Below are positions 8,438-17,258 of a stretch of DNA of 64,000 nucleotides, one piece after another. Every line of letters begins with the position of its first letter. The stretch's first letter is position 1. Source of the stretch: Streptomyces sp. NBC_01485 (lineage in GTDB: Bacteria; Actinomycetota; Actinomycetes; Streptomycetales; Streptomycetaceae); assembly GCF_036227125.1 (NCBI RefSeq), contig NZ_CP109435.1, forward strand, positions 3,906,001 through 3,970,000. Direction: 5' to 3'. A program made the translations under genes and the position numbers. Below the pieces are notes generated by a model. It did not search any database, was not told the DNA's origin, and saw only the letters and a program-made list of their open reading frames with translations.

Positions 8438-11400
8438 CTAACCCCCCGGCGTCCGCGGCGGCAGTTTCGGGCGGGAGTGGTTCGGGACGGCCGTGTAGTC
8501 GGGCGGGGTCGCCGGCGGGGTGAGGGTGAGGAGGTCCAGGGCGAGTCGGATCGCGTCGTCGAGTTGGGCGTGGCGGCCCTCGGCCCAGTCCAGGGGGGTG
8601 CGCAGGACCTCCAGGTCGGGGGTGACGCCGCGGTTCTCCACCGACCAGCCGTACGCGTCGAACCAGGCCGCGTTCATCGGGACGGTGATGACGGTGCCGT
8701 CGCCGAGCTGGTGGCGGCCGGTCATGCCGACCACACCGCCCCACGTGCGCTGGCCCACCACCGGCCCGAGTTTCAGCAGCTTGAAGGCGGCCGTGATCAT
8801 GTCGCCGTCCGACGACGTCGCCTCGTCCGCGAGCGCGACGACCGGCCCTCTCGGCGCGTTGGAGGCGTACGACACCGGCTGGGCGTCGCGGGTGAGGTCC
8901 CAGCCCAGGATCGTGCGCGTCAGCTTCTCCACGACCAGTTCGCTGATGTGGCCGCCCGCGTTGCCGCGCACGTCGACGATCAGCGCGGGCCGCGACACCT
9001 CCATCCGCAGGTCGCGGTTGAACTGGGCCCAGCCCGAACCGCCCATGTCGGGGATGTGCAGGTAGCCGCACCGGCCGCCGCTCAACTCCCGTACCACCGC
9101 CCGCCGTTTGGCCACCCAGTCCTGGTAGCGCAGGGGGCGTTCGTCGGTCAGCGGGACGACCGCGACCCGGCGGGCGTGATCCGTCCCGCCCTCCGCCGGG
9201 GTGAACGTCAGCTCCACCGTGGTGCCGCCCGCGCCGGCGAGCAGCGGGTACGGGCCGGTCACCGGGTCCACCGCCCGCCCGTCCACATGCGTGAGCACCG
9301 CGCCCTCCCGGATGCCGGTGCCGGCCAGCGGCGACCGTGCCTTGGAGTCGGAGGACTCACCGGGCAGGATCCGCCCGACCGTCCAACTATCGCCCCGCCG
9401 CACGAAGTTGGCACCCAGCAGCCCTTGCAGGCGCTGGTAGTGCGGCGGCCCCTCGTTGCGGCGGGCGGCGGTGACGTACGCGTGCGACGTGCCCAGCTCG
9501 CCCAGCACTTCGCGCAGCAGGTCGGCGAACTCGTCGGGCGAGGCGACCCGTTCGACCAGCGGCCGGTACTGGTCGAGCACCGCGTCCCAGTCGATGCCGC
9601 ACATCCCCGGCTCCCAGAAGTACGCGCGGATCAGCCGCCCGGCCTCCTCGTACGACTGCCGCCACTCGGCGCCCGGGTCGACCTCGTGCAGGATGCGCCG
9701 CAGGTCGATCCAGACGGTGGAGTCGAGGTCCCCGGACTCGGTCGACGGCACGGCCCGCAGCTCGCCCTCGTCGACGACGACCAGCCGGGTGCCGTCCCCG
9801 CTGAGCGCGAACCAGTCGAGGTCGCCGACGAGTTCGGACTTCTTCGCCTTGCTGATGTTGAAGTACTCCAGCGTCGGCCGCCCGCTGGTGTCGTCCGGGT
9901 TGGCGAACGTCTCGCCCAGCGCCCCCGAGATCGGCCAGCGCAGCCAGACCAGCCCGCCGCCCGCCACCGGGTACAGCGCCGAGTACTTGGACGCCGTCAC
10001 CGGGAACGGCGTGACCCGGTTCTCCAGCCCCTCGGTCTCGACGATCACCGACCCGTCGCCGTCGACGCCCTCGTCGTCCGCCACCGGGTCGAGGCCGCCG
10101 GCCGCCGGACGGCCCTCCGGGGTCAGCGCGAACGGGGACGGCGTCGCCGACGACAGCGGCACCAGGTAGGGCCGGCAGCCCAGCGGGAAGGACAGGTCGC
10201 CGGTGTGCACGTCGTACACCGGGTCGAAGCCGCGCCAGGAGAGGAAGGCGAGGTAGCGGCCGTCCCGCGTGAACACCGGGTTCTCGTCCTCGAAGCGGCC
10301 GTTGGTCACGTCGATGATCAGCCGGTCCTGGATGCGGGCCATCTTGATCTGGCGCAGCGAGCGTCCGATGCCCGGGTGCGCCCAGGTCAGCCAGGCCCCG
10401 TCCGGCGAGAACGCGAGGTCGCGCACCGGCCCATTGACCGACGAGATCAGCTCGGTGACCTCGCCGCCACCCGACGCCTCGCCGCCCGTCCCCTCTCCCA
10501 CACCGACCTCACTCACACCGGCCTCTCCCACACCGACCTCGCTCACGCCGACCTCGCCTACCCCGACCTCGCTCACGCCGACCTCGCCCACGTCGGCCTC
10601 ACTCACGTCGACGAGGAGGAGCCGTCCGTCGTGCGCGGCGACGGCGAGCCGTTCGCCCTGCGGGTCGCAGACCATCTCCAGCACCCGCCCGAGCCGCCCG
10701 GAGGCCAGCCGCCGGGGCGCGCGGTCACCGGTCGCGCGCGGCAGGTAGGCGATCTCGACGGCGTCCTCGCCCTCCGCGTCCGTGACGTAGGCGACCTGCC
10801 CGCCGGAGCCGAGCATCTCCGGCAGCCGCACCCGCACCCCGGGGGTGTCGGTGATCGTGCGGGCGGGGCCGTCGCGGTGCGTCAGCCAGTACAGGCTGCC
10901 GCGGACGACGACGGCGCTCGCCCGTCCGGTCTCGTCGACGGAGATGCCGTCCACGTGCTGGGCGGCCGGGATCTGGTACGGCCGCCGCCCGGCCCGCGGC
11001 CCGTTCAGCCGTACGTCGATCCGGCGCGGCCCGGAGTCGGCGGCGAGGTCGTCGACGATCCACAGGTCACCGGCGCACTGGTACACCACCCGGGTGCCGT
11101 CGCTCGACGCGTGCCGGGCGTAGAAGGCGTCGTGGTCGGTGTGCCGGCGCAGGTCGGAGCCGTCGTGGGCGCAGGAGTAGAGGTTGCCGACGCCCTCGTG
11201 GTCGGAGAGGAACGCGATCCGGCCGCCGACGAAGAGAGGGGAGCCGAGGTGACCGTCGAGGCCTTCCAGGAGCCGCTGCCCGTGCAGCCACAGGCGGCCG
11301 GTGGCCCCGCCCCGGTAGCGCTTCCAGGCGGCGGGTTCGTGCGGCGGGGTGCCGGTGAGGAGCAGGGTCTTGCGTTCGCCGTCGATCTCGGCGACCTGGA

Positions 11401-11821
11401 GGTCGCAGACCGGTCCCCAGGGGAGTTTGCGGCCGGGGTCGCCGTCGGTGGGCACCTTGTAGGCCCAGGTGAAGTAGGAGAAGGGTTCGCCGTGGGAAGC
11501 GACGGCGAGGATGTCGGCGTTGCCGTCCCGGTCGGGCGGCGTCCAGCCGCGGACCTGGGTGTCGGGGTTGCCCCAGTACGTCAGCCGCCGTGCCGGTCCG
11601 CCGTCGACAGCGACGAGGTGGATCTCCGGGACGAGGCTGCGCCAGCTCGTGTACGCGATGCGGCGGCCGTCGGGGCAGAAGCGGGGGTGCCCGGCCTTGG
11701 TGCGGTCGACGGTGAGCCGCCAGGCGCGGCCCGGGTCGGCGAGGGGGGCCAGCCAGAGGTCGTCCTCGGCGACGAAGCACAACAGGTCACCGCTGAGATG
11801 GGGCAGCCGCAGATAGGTCAC
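8438..11821 (-). CDS. Tricorn protease homologue (S41 family)
   Basis: 1127 residues. N-terminal beta-propeller repeats (FCPDGRRIAYTS, FSPDGAWLTWA, FTRDGRYLAFLS), a C1 helical domain, a PDZ domain and the S41 catalytic core. Residues equivalent to archaeal tricorn Ser745-His746, Ser965-Asp966 and Glu1023 are seen in LGTSHAYV, EATSSDGDM and VENRGVTPDLE. Tricorn trims peptides released by the proteasome, which Streptomyces also have. The GTG at 11821 (preceded by GGGGAA) is chosen because homology starts there (VTYLRLPHLSGD). It is divergent from a TetR gene 139 bases away. Seven 15-bp repeats interrupt the propeller region. Confidence 0.93.
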   Translation of the reverse strand: MTYLRLPHLSGDLLCFVAEDDLWLAPLADPGRAWRLTVDRTKAGHPRFCPDGRRIAYTSWRSLVPEIHLVAVDGGPARRLTYWGNPDTQVRGWTPPDRDGNADILAVASHGEPFSYFTWAYKVPTDGDPGRKLPWGPVCDLQVAEIDGERKTLLLTGTPPHEPAAWKRYRGGATGRLWLHGQRLLEGLDGHLGSPLFVGGRIAFLSDHEGVGNLYSCAHDGSDLRRHTDHDAFYARHASSDGTRVVYQCAGDLWIVDDLAADSGPRRIDVRLNGPRAGRRPYQIPAAQHVDGISVDETGRASAVVVRGSLYWLTHRDGPARTITDTPGVRVRLPEMLGSGGQVAYVTDAEGEDAVEIAYLPRATGDRAPRRLASGRLGRVLEMVCDPQGERLAVAAHDGRLLLVDVSEADVGEVGVSEVGVGEVGVSEVGVGEAGVSEVGVGEGTGGEASGGGEVTELISSVNGPVRDLAFSPDGAWLTWAHPGIGRSLRQIKMARIQDRLIIDVTNGRFEDENPVFTRDGRYLAFLSWRGFDPVYDVHTGDLSFPLGCRPYLVPLSSATPSPFALTPEGRPAAGGLDPVADDEGVDGDGSVIVETEGLENRVTPFPVTASKYSALYPVAGGGLVWLRWPISGALGETFANPDDTSGRPTLEYFNISKAKKSELVGDLDWFALSGDGTRLVVVDEGELRAVPSTESGDLDSTVWIDLRRILHEVDPGAEWRQSYEEAGRLIRAYFWEPGMCGIDWDAVLDQYRPLVERVASPDEFADLLREVLGELGTSHAYVTAARRNEGPPHYQRLQGLLGANFVRRGDSWTVGRILPGESSDSKARSPLAGTGIREGAVLTHVDGRAVDPVTGPYPLLAGAGGTTVELTFTPAEGGTDHARRVAVVPLTDERPLRYQDWVAKRRAVVRELSGGRCGYLHIPDMGGSGWAQFNRDLRMEVSRPALIVDVRGNAGGHISELVVEKLTRTILGWDLTRDAQPVSYASNAPRGPVVALADEATSSDGDMITAAFKLLKLGPVVGQRTWGGVVGMTGRHQLGDGTVITVPMNAAWFDAYGWSVENRGVTPDLEVLRTPLDWAEGRHAQLDDAIRLALDLLTLTPPATPPDYTAVPNHSRPKLPPRTPGG
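10501..10605 (-). repeat. 15-bp tandem repeat inside the tricorn gene (seven units)
   Basis: Seven consecutive 15-bp units, read on the plus strand as variants of CACCGACCTCGCTCA, keep the frame and encode alternating VGVSE and VGVGE pentapeptides. The repeat forms an acidic low-complexity loop between propeller strands. Confidence 0.9.
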
Positions 11822-11879
11822 TTCCCCATGCTTTTCCGGGGGCTGGACCGCAGCAACTCGTACGTGAACCAGCACACGT

Positions 11880-11894
11880 ACGAAACAGTTTCGT
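11880..11894. promoter_or_regulatory. TetR-type operator ACGAAACAGTTTCGT
   Basis: A perfect 7-1-7 palindrome, with a second half-site ACGAAACAGT at 11925-11934. Together they straddle a candidate -10 (TACATT, 11912-11917) of the tetR-mmpL transcript; TTTCGT at 11889-11894 would be the -35. The position fits self-repression by the adjacent TetR protein and possibly control of the divergent tricorn gene. Confidence 0.6.
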
Positions 11895-11960
11895 TTCGCA
11901 GAAGAGTGCGCTACATTCGTCGTGTACGAAACAGTGCCGGTGCACGGAAGGGTGAGCGGG

Positions 11961-12584
11961 ATGACTGAGATCGCAACGGCGCGTCGCAGCCGCATCACCC
12001 CCGAGCGCGAGGCCGAGCTGTACGGAGCGGTCCTCGACCTGCTCCGCGAGGTCGGCTACGACGCCCTCACCATGGACGCCGTCGCGGCCCGCACCCGCTC
12101 CAGCAAGGCGACGCTCTACCGCCAGTGGGGCGGCAAGCCGGAGCTGGTGGCGAAAGCGGTCCGGCACAACAAGCCGGGCGGCGCGTTCGTGGACACCGAC
12201 ACGGGGTCGCTCAAGGGCGACCTGCACGCCCTCACGGAGCGGTCGGACGACTGCCAGATGGAGCAGAACTCCGCGCTGATGCGGGGTCTGGCCATGGCCG
12301 TCCATGACGACCAGGCACTCCTGAAGGCGTTCAAGGAACATCTCATCGAACCGGAGCTGGCCGGGTTCCGTCGTGTGCTGGAGCGGGCGATCGACCGGGG
12401 TGAGGTCCGTGCGGACAACCCGGCGATCGATTTCATGATGCACATGATGATCGGCGCGTTCGCCGCCCGCACACTCCTCGACGAGCAGCCGCCGACGGTG
12501 GCGTTCCTCCTCTCGTACATCGACGCGGTGGTCCTCCCCGTCCTCTGCACACCCGTCACCCCCACCACCGCCACCACCACCTGA
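11961..12584 (+). CDS. TetR-family regulator of the adjacent MMPL exporter
   Basis: 207 residues. The N-terminal HTH is typical TetR (ALTMDAVAARTRSSKATLYRQWGGKPELVAKAV) and a C-terminal ligand domain of the TetR_C_11/16 kind follows. ATG at 11961 sits behind GGAAGGGTGAGCGGG; an in-frame GTG at 11922 would overlap the operator and is less likely. It lies 191 bases upstream of the MMPL transporter on the same strand, with a strong palindrome in front, so it probably controls itself and the exporter. The ligand is unknown. Confidence 0.9.
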   Translation: MTEIATARRSRITPEREAELYGAVLDLLREVGYDALTMDAVAARTRSSKATLYRQWGGKPELVAKAVRHNKPGGAFVDTDTGSLKGDLHALTERSDDCQMEQNSALMRGLAMAVHDDQALLKAFKEHLIEPELAGFRRVLERAIDRGEVRADNPAIDFMMHMMIGAFAARTLLDEQPPTVAFLLSYIDAVVLPVLCTPVTPTTATTT

Positions 12585-12775
12585 ACCACCTTTACCGAAC
12601 CCCTTCCGCACCTTTCTGAACCACCCCTCCCCCTTTGACCGTCCCCACGGTCCGCCCTTCCTGACGTCACCGCTCACGTCGTCGGGCCGATCACCCCTGC
12701 CTCCTCCCTGCCTCCTCGCCGGGTTGATCACCCCTGCCCCCGAACCACCCCACGACCTGACCGGGAGACGTCTCC

Positions 12776-15019
12776 ATGGCCACGTTCCTCTACAAACTCG
12801 GCCGGCTCGCCTTCCGGCGACGGCACTTCGTAGCCCTCATCTGGGTGGCGCTGCTGACCCTCGCCGGAGTCGGCGCGGCCTCCGCGCCCACCGCGGGCGC
12901 ATCCTCCTTCTCCATACCCGGCGTCGAGGCCCAGAAGGCCTTCGACCTGCTGGAACAGCGTTTTCCACAGGCCAGCGCCGACGGCGCCAACGCGCGGGTC
13001 GTCTTCAAGGCTCCGGCCGGTGAGAAGACGACCGACGCCGCGAACAAGGCGATCGTCGACAGGGCCGTCAAGGAGCTGCGCACCGGCTCCGAGGTCGCCT
13101 CCGTCACCGACCCCTTCACGACGAACGCCGTGAGCCAGGACGGGACGGTCGCCTACACCTCGGTGAAGTACAAGGTCGCGGCCCCCGAGCTGAAGGACCC
13201 CGCGAAGGACGCCGTGAAGGCCGTCGCGGACCGGGCCCATGCGGCCGGGCTGACCGTCGAGATGGGCGGCGACGCGCTCCAGGCCGAACCCTCGCCCGCG
13301 ATCGTCGGCGAGATCATCGGCCTCGCCATCGCCGCGGTCGTCCTCGTCATCACCCTGGGCTCGCTGGTCGCCGCCGGACTGCCGCTGCTGACGGCGATCA
13401 TCGGAGTCGGCATCGGCGTCTCCGTCATCACCGCCCTCGCCAGCGCCCTCGACCTCGGCGACTCCACCTCCACCCTCGCCCTGATGATCGGCCTCGCGGT
13501 CGGCATCGACTACGCGCTGTTCATCGTCTCCCGCTACCGCAGCGAACTGGCCGAAGGCCGTGACCGCGAGGAAGCGGTCGGACGGGCCACCGGCACCGCC
13601 GGTTCGGCGGTCGTCTTCGCGGGGCTGACGGTCGTCATCGCGCTGGCCGGTCTCACGGTCGTCAACGTGCCGGTGCTGACGAAGATGGGTCTCGCGGCGG
13701 CGGGCACGGTCGTCGTCGCCGTCCTCATCGCCCTCACCATGATGCCGGCGCTGCTCGGCTACGCGGGCCGCAGGATCCACCCGGCGGGCGAGAAGCGCAA
13801 GCGGAAGAACATGGGCGAGAACGAGCAGGCCAAGGAATCGGCAGGGGCGGCGGCCAAGCCCAACATGGGCACGCGCTGGGCGAGCTTCGTCGTACGCCGT
13901 CCGGTCGCCGTGCTGCTGCTCGGCGTGGTCGGTCTGGGCGCGATGGCGATCCCGGCCACCCAACTGGAACTGGGCCTGCCCGACGACGGCTCGCAGGCGA
14001 CGTCCACGACGCAGCGCCGCGCCTACGACCTGCTGTCGGAGGGCTTCGGCCCCGGTTTCAACGGCCCCCTGACGCTCGTCGTCGACGCCGCGAAGAGCGC
14101 CGACCCGAAGGCCGCGGCCACGGCGGTGACCGACGAGGTCAAGGGGCTCAAGGACGTCGTGACGGTGACCCCGCCGATGTTCAACCAGCCCGGCGACACC
14201 GCGATCATCACCGTCGTCCCGAAGTCGAAGCCGTCGTCCGCGCAGACCGAGGAACTGGTGCACGCCATCCGTGACGCGGGCGCCTCGGCGTTGGCCGACA
14301 CGGATGCGAAGGTGCTGGTCACCGGCGTCACGGCGATGAACATCGACTTCTCGCAGCGGCTCAACGACGCGCTGATCCCCTACCTGGGACTGGTCGTCGG
14401 CCTCGCCTTCCTCCTCCTGATCGTGGTGTTCCGCTCGATCCTGGTCCCGCTGAAGGCGGCCCTCGGCTTCCTGCTCAGCGTGCTGGCCGCGCTCGGCGCG
14501 GTCGTCGCGGTCTTCCAGTGGGGCTGGCTGAGCGGCCTGATCGGGGTCCAGCAGACCGGCCCGATCATGTCGATGATGCCGATCTTCATGGTGGGCGTGG
14601 TGTTCGGCCTGGCGATGGACTACGAGGTGTTCCTCGTGACCCGGATGCGCGAGGCGTACGTCCACGGCGAGAACGCCCAGCAGGCGGTGGTGACCGGGTT
14701 CAGGTACAGCGCCCGGGTGGTCGTCGCCGCAGCGGTCATCATGATCGCCGTCTTCGCGGGCTTCATCGGCGCGAGCGAGCCGATGATCAAGATGATCGGC
14801 TTCGGCCTCGCGATCGCGGTCTTCTTCGACGCGTTCATCGTGCGCATGGCGATCGTCCCGGCGGTACTGGCCCTGCTCGGCAAGAAGGCCTGGTGGCTGC
14901 CGAAGTGGCTGGACCGCGCCCTGCCCAACGTGGACGTCGAGGGCGAGGGCCTGCGCACACAGGACGACGCCGACACCTCCCGCGACGGCGACGAGGACCG
15001 CGAACTGGTACAGGTCTGA
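12776..15019 (+). CDS. MMPL/RND-family membrane exporter
   Basis: 747 residues in two similar halves, each with an extracytoplasmic loop followed by a bundle of helices. The helix region GLAVGIDYALFIVSRYR in half one and GLAMDYEVFLVTRMREAY in half two carry the MMPL proton-relay Asp-Tyr pairs. Family members export lipids, siderophores or antibiotics using proton motive force. ATG start preceded by GGGAGACG. The acidic C-terminus (DDADTSRDGDEDRE) is cytoplasmic. Substrate unknown; the TetR gene upstream suggests inducible export. Confidence 0.92.
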   Translation: MATFLYKLGRLAFRRRHFVALIWVALLTLAGVGAASAPTAGASSFSIPGVEAQKAFDLLEQRFPQASADGANARVVFKAPAGEKTTDAANKAIVDRAVKELRTGSEVASVTDPFTTNAVSQDGTVAYTSVKYKVAAPELKDPAKDAVKAVADRAHAAGLTVEMGGDALQAEPSPAIVGEIIGLAIAAVVLVITLGSLVAAGLPLLTAIIGVGIGVSVITALASALDLGDSTSTLALMIGLAVGIDYALFIVSRYRSELAEGRDREEAVGRATGTAGSAVVFAGLTVVIALAGLTVVNVPVLTKMGLAAAGTVVVAVLIALTMMPALLGYAGRRIHPAGEKRKRKNMGENEQAKESAGAAAKPNMGTRWASFVVRRPVAVLLLGVVGLGAMAIPATQLELGLPDDGSQATSTTQRRAYDLLSEGFGPGFNGPLTLVVDAAKSADPKAAATAVTDEVKGLKDVVTVTPPMFNQPGDTAIITVVPKSKPSSAQTEELVHAIRDAGASALADTDAKVLVTGVTAMNIDFSQRLNDALIPYLGLVVGLAFLLLIVVFRSILVPLKAALGFLLSVLAALGAVVAVFQWGWLSGLIGVQQTGPIMSMMPIFMVGVVFGLAMDYEVFLVTRMREAYVHGENAQQAVVTGFRYSARVVVAAAVIMIAVFAGFIGASEPMIKMIGFGLAIAVFFDAFIVRMAIVPAVLALLGKKAWWLPKWLDRALPNVDVEGEGLRTQDDADTSRDGDEDRELVQV

Positions 15020-15051
15020 CGCACCTGACCTGCCAGTTCGTCTGAAAGACC

Positions 15052-15091
15052 GCCGGTGAGGGCTCCGTGGGGACGGGGCGCCCTCACCGGC
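15052..15091 (+). terminator. Intrinsic terminator after the MMPL gene
   Basis: A 12-bp perfect stem (GCCGGTGAGGGC with GCCCTCACCGGC) around a 16-base loop, followed directly by TTCTTTTG. It lies 32 bases after the stop codon. Confidence 0.85.
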
Positions 15092-15167
15092 TTCTTTTGT
15101 GGGGTCTTCGTGGTCGAGCGGTGCGGCCCTCTCGAGGCCCGCCCCTGCCGGGGTACCTCCGCGTAAA

Positions 15168-15195
15168 TGTGACACTTCGGCCGCGGAGTGTCACA
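15168..15195. terminator. Palindrome TGTGACACT...AGTGTCACA at the end of the ATPase gene
   Basis: A 9-bp perfect stem with a 10-base GC-rich loop, overlapping the last codon and stop of the minus-strand anti-sigma-like gene. It may stop transcription arriving from that side, but no T-run follows on either strand, so it could also be a protein-binding site. Confidence 0.4.
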
Positions 15196-15658
15196 GTTGC
15201 GCGGCACGGTACCTGTCGGGGCGGCGGGGGGACACGCGCAGGACGACCTCCGCCCACACCGTCTTGCGTGGACACGGCTGCGGGACCACGCCCCAGCGGT
15301 CGGCCAGCGCGTCCACGAGGAGGAGGCCCCGGCCTGACGGTGCGTCGGCCCCGGCGTGACCGAGGACCGGGAGACGGTCGCCCCGGGTGTCGGTCACCTC
15401 GATCCGGAGGGTGTCGGCGATGACGTAGAGGCTGAGCCGGAAGTCCCGTCCCGGTACGCGGCCGTGGGTCGAGGCGTTGGCCGCCAGCTCGGCGACGATC
15501 TGCGCCGCGCTGCCCAACGGGATCCCCCAGGACCGGAGTTGTTCCGTCGCGAGGAGCCTCGCCAGGCGGGCGCCGCGAGGTGTCGGCGACAGCAGCACGG
15601 TGAAGTCGCGGAAGTGAGAGGTGAGTTCGCTTTCGGGGGCACGCGTCTCTTGGTTCAC
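15191..15658 (-). CDS. Anti-sigma-factor-like ATP-binding protein (HATPase_c, AbaA/RsbW type)
   Basis: 155 residues with a GHKL ATPase fold: N-box AELAANASTHG (about residue 60) and G1 region EVTDTRGDRLP, then SGRGLLLVDALADRWGV. Such single-domain kinases are the third member of Streptomyces WhiJ/BldB-like loci, next to HTH and DUF397 genes, as here. GTG start at 15658. It diverges from the HTH gene across a 142-bp gap. The partner protein is not predictable from sequence. Confidence 0.88.
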   Translation of the reverse strand: MNQETRAPESELTSHFRDFTVLLSPTPRGARLARLLATEQLRSWGIPLGSAAQIVAELAANASTHGRVPGRDFRLSLYVIADTLRIEVTDTRGDRLPVLGHAGADAPSGRGLLLVDALADRWGVVPQPCPRKTVWAEVVLRVSPRRPDRYRAAQL

Positions 15659-15800
15659 ATCACCCAGAGTGGCGGAATCCGCCTACCGTGATCAGTGGCG
15701 GCGCGTGCATGGGCGGCTACTGTCCGGCGTTTGTCTCGGTCTGTCTCGGCTGTCGCGTCGTTGGAAGGGGTACGAGTGCGCGTTGGAGGTGGGGTCCCAC

Positions 15801-16655
15801 ATGAGCAATGACGTGAACGACGTCGACGAGGCGGGCTGGGCGGTAGAGCCCGGCGACGAGATGGCTCCGACGATGGAAATCGTCGGCAGCGTCCTCAAGT
15901 TCCACCGAGAGGCGGCCGGAATCACGCCGGCCGAGTTCGGGGCGGCCATGGGCTACGGCGAGGACATGATCCGCAAGATGGAGCGCGGCACGCGCATCCC
16001 CAAGGTCCAGTTCCTGTACAGGGCCGACGAGTTCCTGAACGCCAAGGGCGCGATCAAGGTCCTGAAGAAACACGTGGAGGAGGCGCGGTACCCGAAGAAG
16101 GTGGTCGCGCTGAAGAACACGGAGGCGCGGGCGGTTGAGTTGCTGATGTACAGCAACCACAACATCCAGGGCCTGTTGCAGACACCTGAGTACGCGCGAG
16201 CGTTGTTCGAGATGACGCAGCCCGTGCTCTCCCCAGACGTAGTGGAACGGGAGGTGGCCGCGCGCATGGCCCGCAAGGCGATCTTCGAACGGGAGCCCGC
16301 CCCGACGCTCAGCTTTGTCCAGGAACAGGTGACACTGGAACGCCCCTACGGGGGGAAAATGGTGTTGCGTCGACAGCTCGAACACCTCCTGGAGGTAGGG
16401 CAGTTGCGGAACGTCACGCTTCAGGTCATGCCGACCGACCTTGCGGAGAATGCCGGAACGCAGGGCCTGATCCAGGTGCTGAAGTTCCCCGACGGCACGG
16501 CGCTCGGGCGGTCCGACGGAGCGTTCAACGGCCGTCCGGTCTCAAGCCTCCGAGAGCTTCGTATCCTTGAACTGCGCTATGGGATGATCCGGGCGCAGGC
16601 TCTCCCGCCGAGGGAGTCGCAAGCCTTCATCAAGCAAATGCTGGGGAGACTATGA
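15801..16655 (+). CDS. Helix-turn-helix protein with DUF5753 (Scr1/WhiJ-like)
   Basis: 284 residues. An XRE-type HTH (about residues 25-80, PAEFGAAMGYGEDMIRKMERGTRIP) is followed by a DUF5753 effector domain (ending ELRYGMIRAQALPPRESQAFIKQMLGRL). ATG at 15801 is preceded by GGAGGTGGGG. The stop overlaps the next ATG (ATGA), the standard arrangement with DUF397 partners. Family knowledge: WhiJ and the Scr1/Scr2 pair of S. coelicolor influence development and antibiotic production, and the DUF397 partner modulates the HTH protein. Confidence 0.9.
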   Translation: MSNDVNDVDEAGWAVEPGDEMAPTMEIVGSVLKFHREAAGITPAEFGAAMGYGEDMIRKMERGTRIPKVQFLYRADEFLNAKGAIKVLKKHVEEARYPKKVVALKNTEARAVELLMYSNHNIQGLLQTPEYARALFEMTQPVLSPDVVEREVAARMARKAIFEREPAPTLSFVQEQVTLERPYGGKMVLRRQLEHLLEVGQLRNVTLQVMPTDLAENAGTQGLIQVLKFPDGTALGRSDGAFNGRPVSSLRELRILELRYGMIRAQALPPRESQAFIKQMLGRL

Positions 16656-16900
16656 GCACCACGGAACTCCACTGGTTCAAGAGCAGCTACAGCAGCAGTG
16701 GCGAGTCCGGCGACTGCGTCGAAGTCGCGCTCAACTGGTTCAAGAGCAGCTACAGCGACAGTGGCGAACCCGGTGACTGCGTCGAGGTGGCCACCACCCC
16801 CGCCACCATCCACGTCCGTGACTCCAAGAACCCCGCCCACGGCAAGCTCGCCGTCTCACGTGCCGCCTGGGCCGGTTTCGTCACGCACGCCGCGCAGTGA
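16652..16900 (+). CDS. DUF397 protein with internally duplicated core
   Basis: 82 residues. DUF397 proteins are normally about 60-65 residues with one W-KSSYS....DCVEVA block. Here the block occurs twice in tandem (residues 6-26 and 27-47) before the usual RDSK....L.V....W..F end. The two 63-bp DNA copies (16667-16729 and 16730-16792) are in frame and nearly identical, indicating a recent duplication. It is the translationally coupled partner of the upstream HTH/DUF5753 gene. Confidence 0.93.
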   Translation: MSTTELHWFKSSYSSSGESGDCVEVALNWFKSSYSDSGEPGDCVEVATTPATIHVRDSKNPAHGKLAVSRAAWAGFVTHAAQ

Positions 16901-16901
16901 G

Positions 16902-16934
16902 GAAGGGGTGCCCCCGAACCGGGGACACCCCTTC
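16902..16934 (+). terminator. Terminator hairpin after the DUF397 gene
   Basis: GAAGGGGTG and CACCCCTTC arms extend to a roughly 15-bp stem with one mismatch and a small loop, starting 2 bases after the stop codon. It can also serve the convergent gene ending at 16961. Confidence 0.75.
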
Positions 16935-16960
16935 TCATGCGTTGCGCGGAGCGCGTCGCG

Positions 16961-17167
16961 TCAGATCACGTCGTCGGAGTAGCGGGGAGACTCCGGCGCA
17001 CGGCGCTCGGACTCCTCCTGCTCCGGACGACGCGTACGCTCCGGGTCACTCTCGCCCGGCCGCTTCTTGCCGCGCTGCTGGACCTGCTCCTTGCCCTGCT
17101 CGGCCTTCTGCTTGGCCTGCTGCTTCCACTGCTCGGACTGGTCCTGGAACTTGTCCTTCATACCCAT
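16961..17167 (-). CDS. Small hydrophilic charged protein, function unknown
   Basis: 68 residues, almost all Lys, Gln, Glu and Arg (MGMKDKFQDQSEQWKQQAK then Arg/Glu/Pro-rich). The start resembles the CsbD-like stress-protein class of disordered small proteins, but I cannot assign it to a family. ATG with AGGAG 9 bases upstream supports translation. It is a separate transcription unit convergent to the DUF397 gene. Confidence 0.7.
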   Translation of the reverse strand: MGMKDKFQDQSEQWKQQAKQKAEQGKEQVQQRGKKRPGESDPERTRRPEQEESERRAPESPRYSDDVI

Positions 17168-17258
17168 GTGGGTTCACTCCTGTGGGAGATGAGGCGGTTG
17201 GGGCCCCGTGGTGGGGCCTCGACCAGATTCACACGGGCGGTCACGCCGCGCATGTCGA

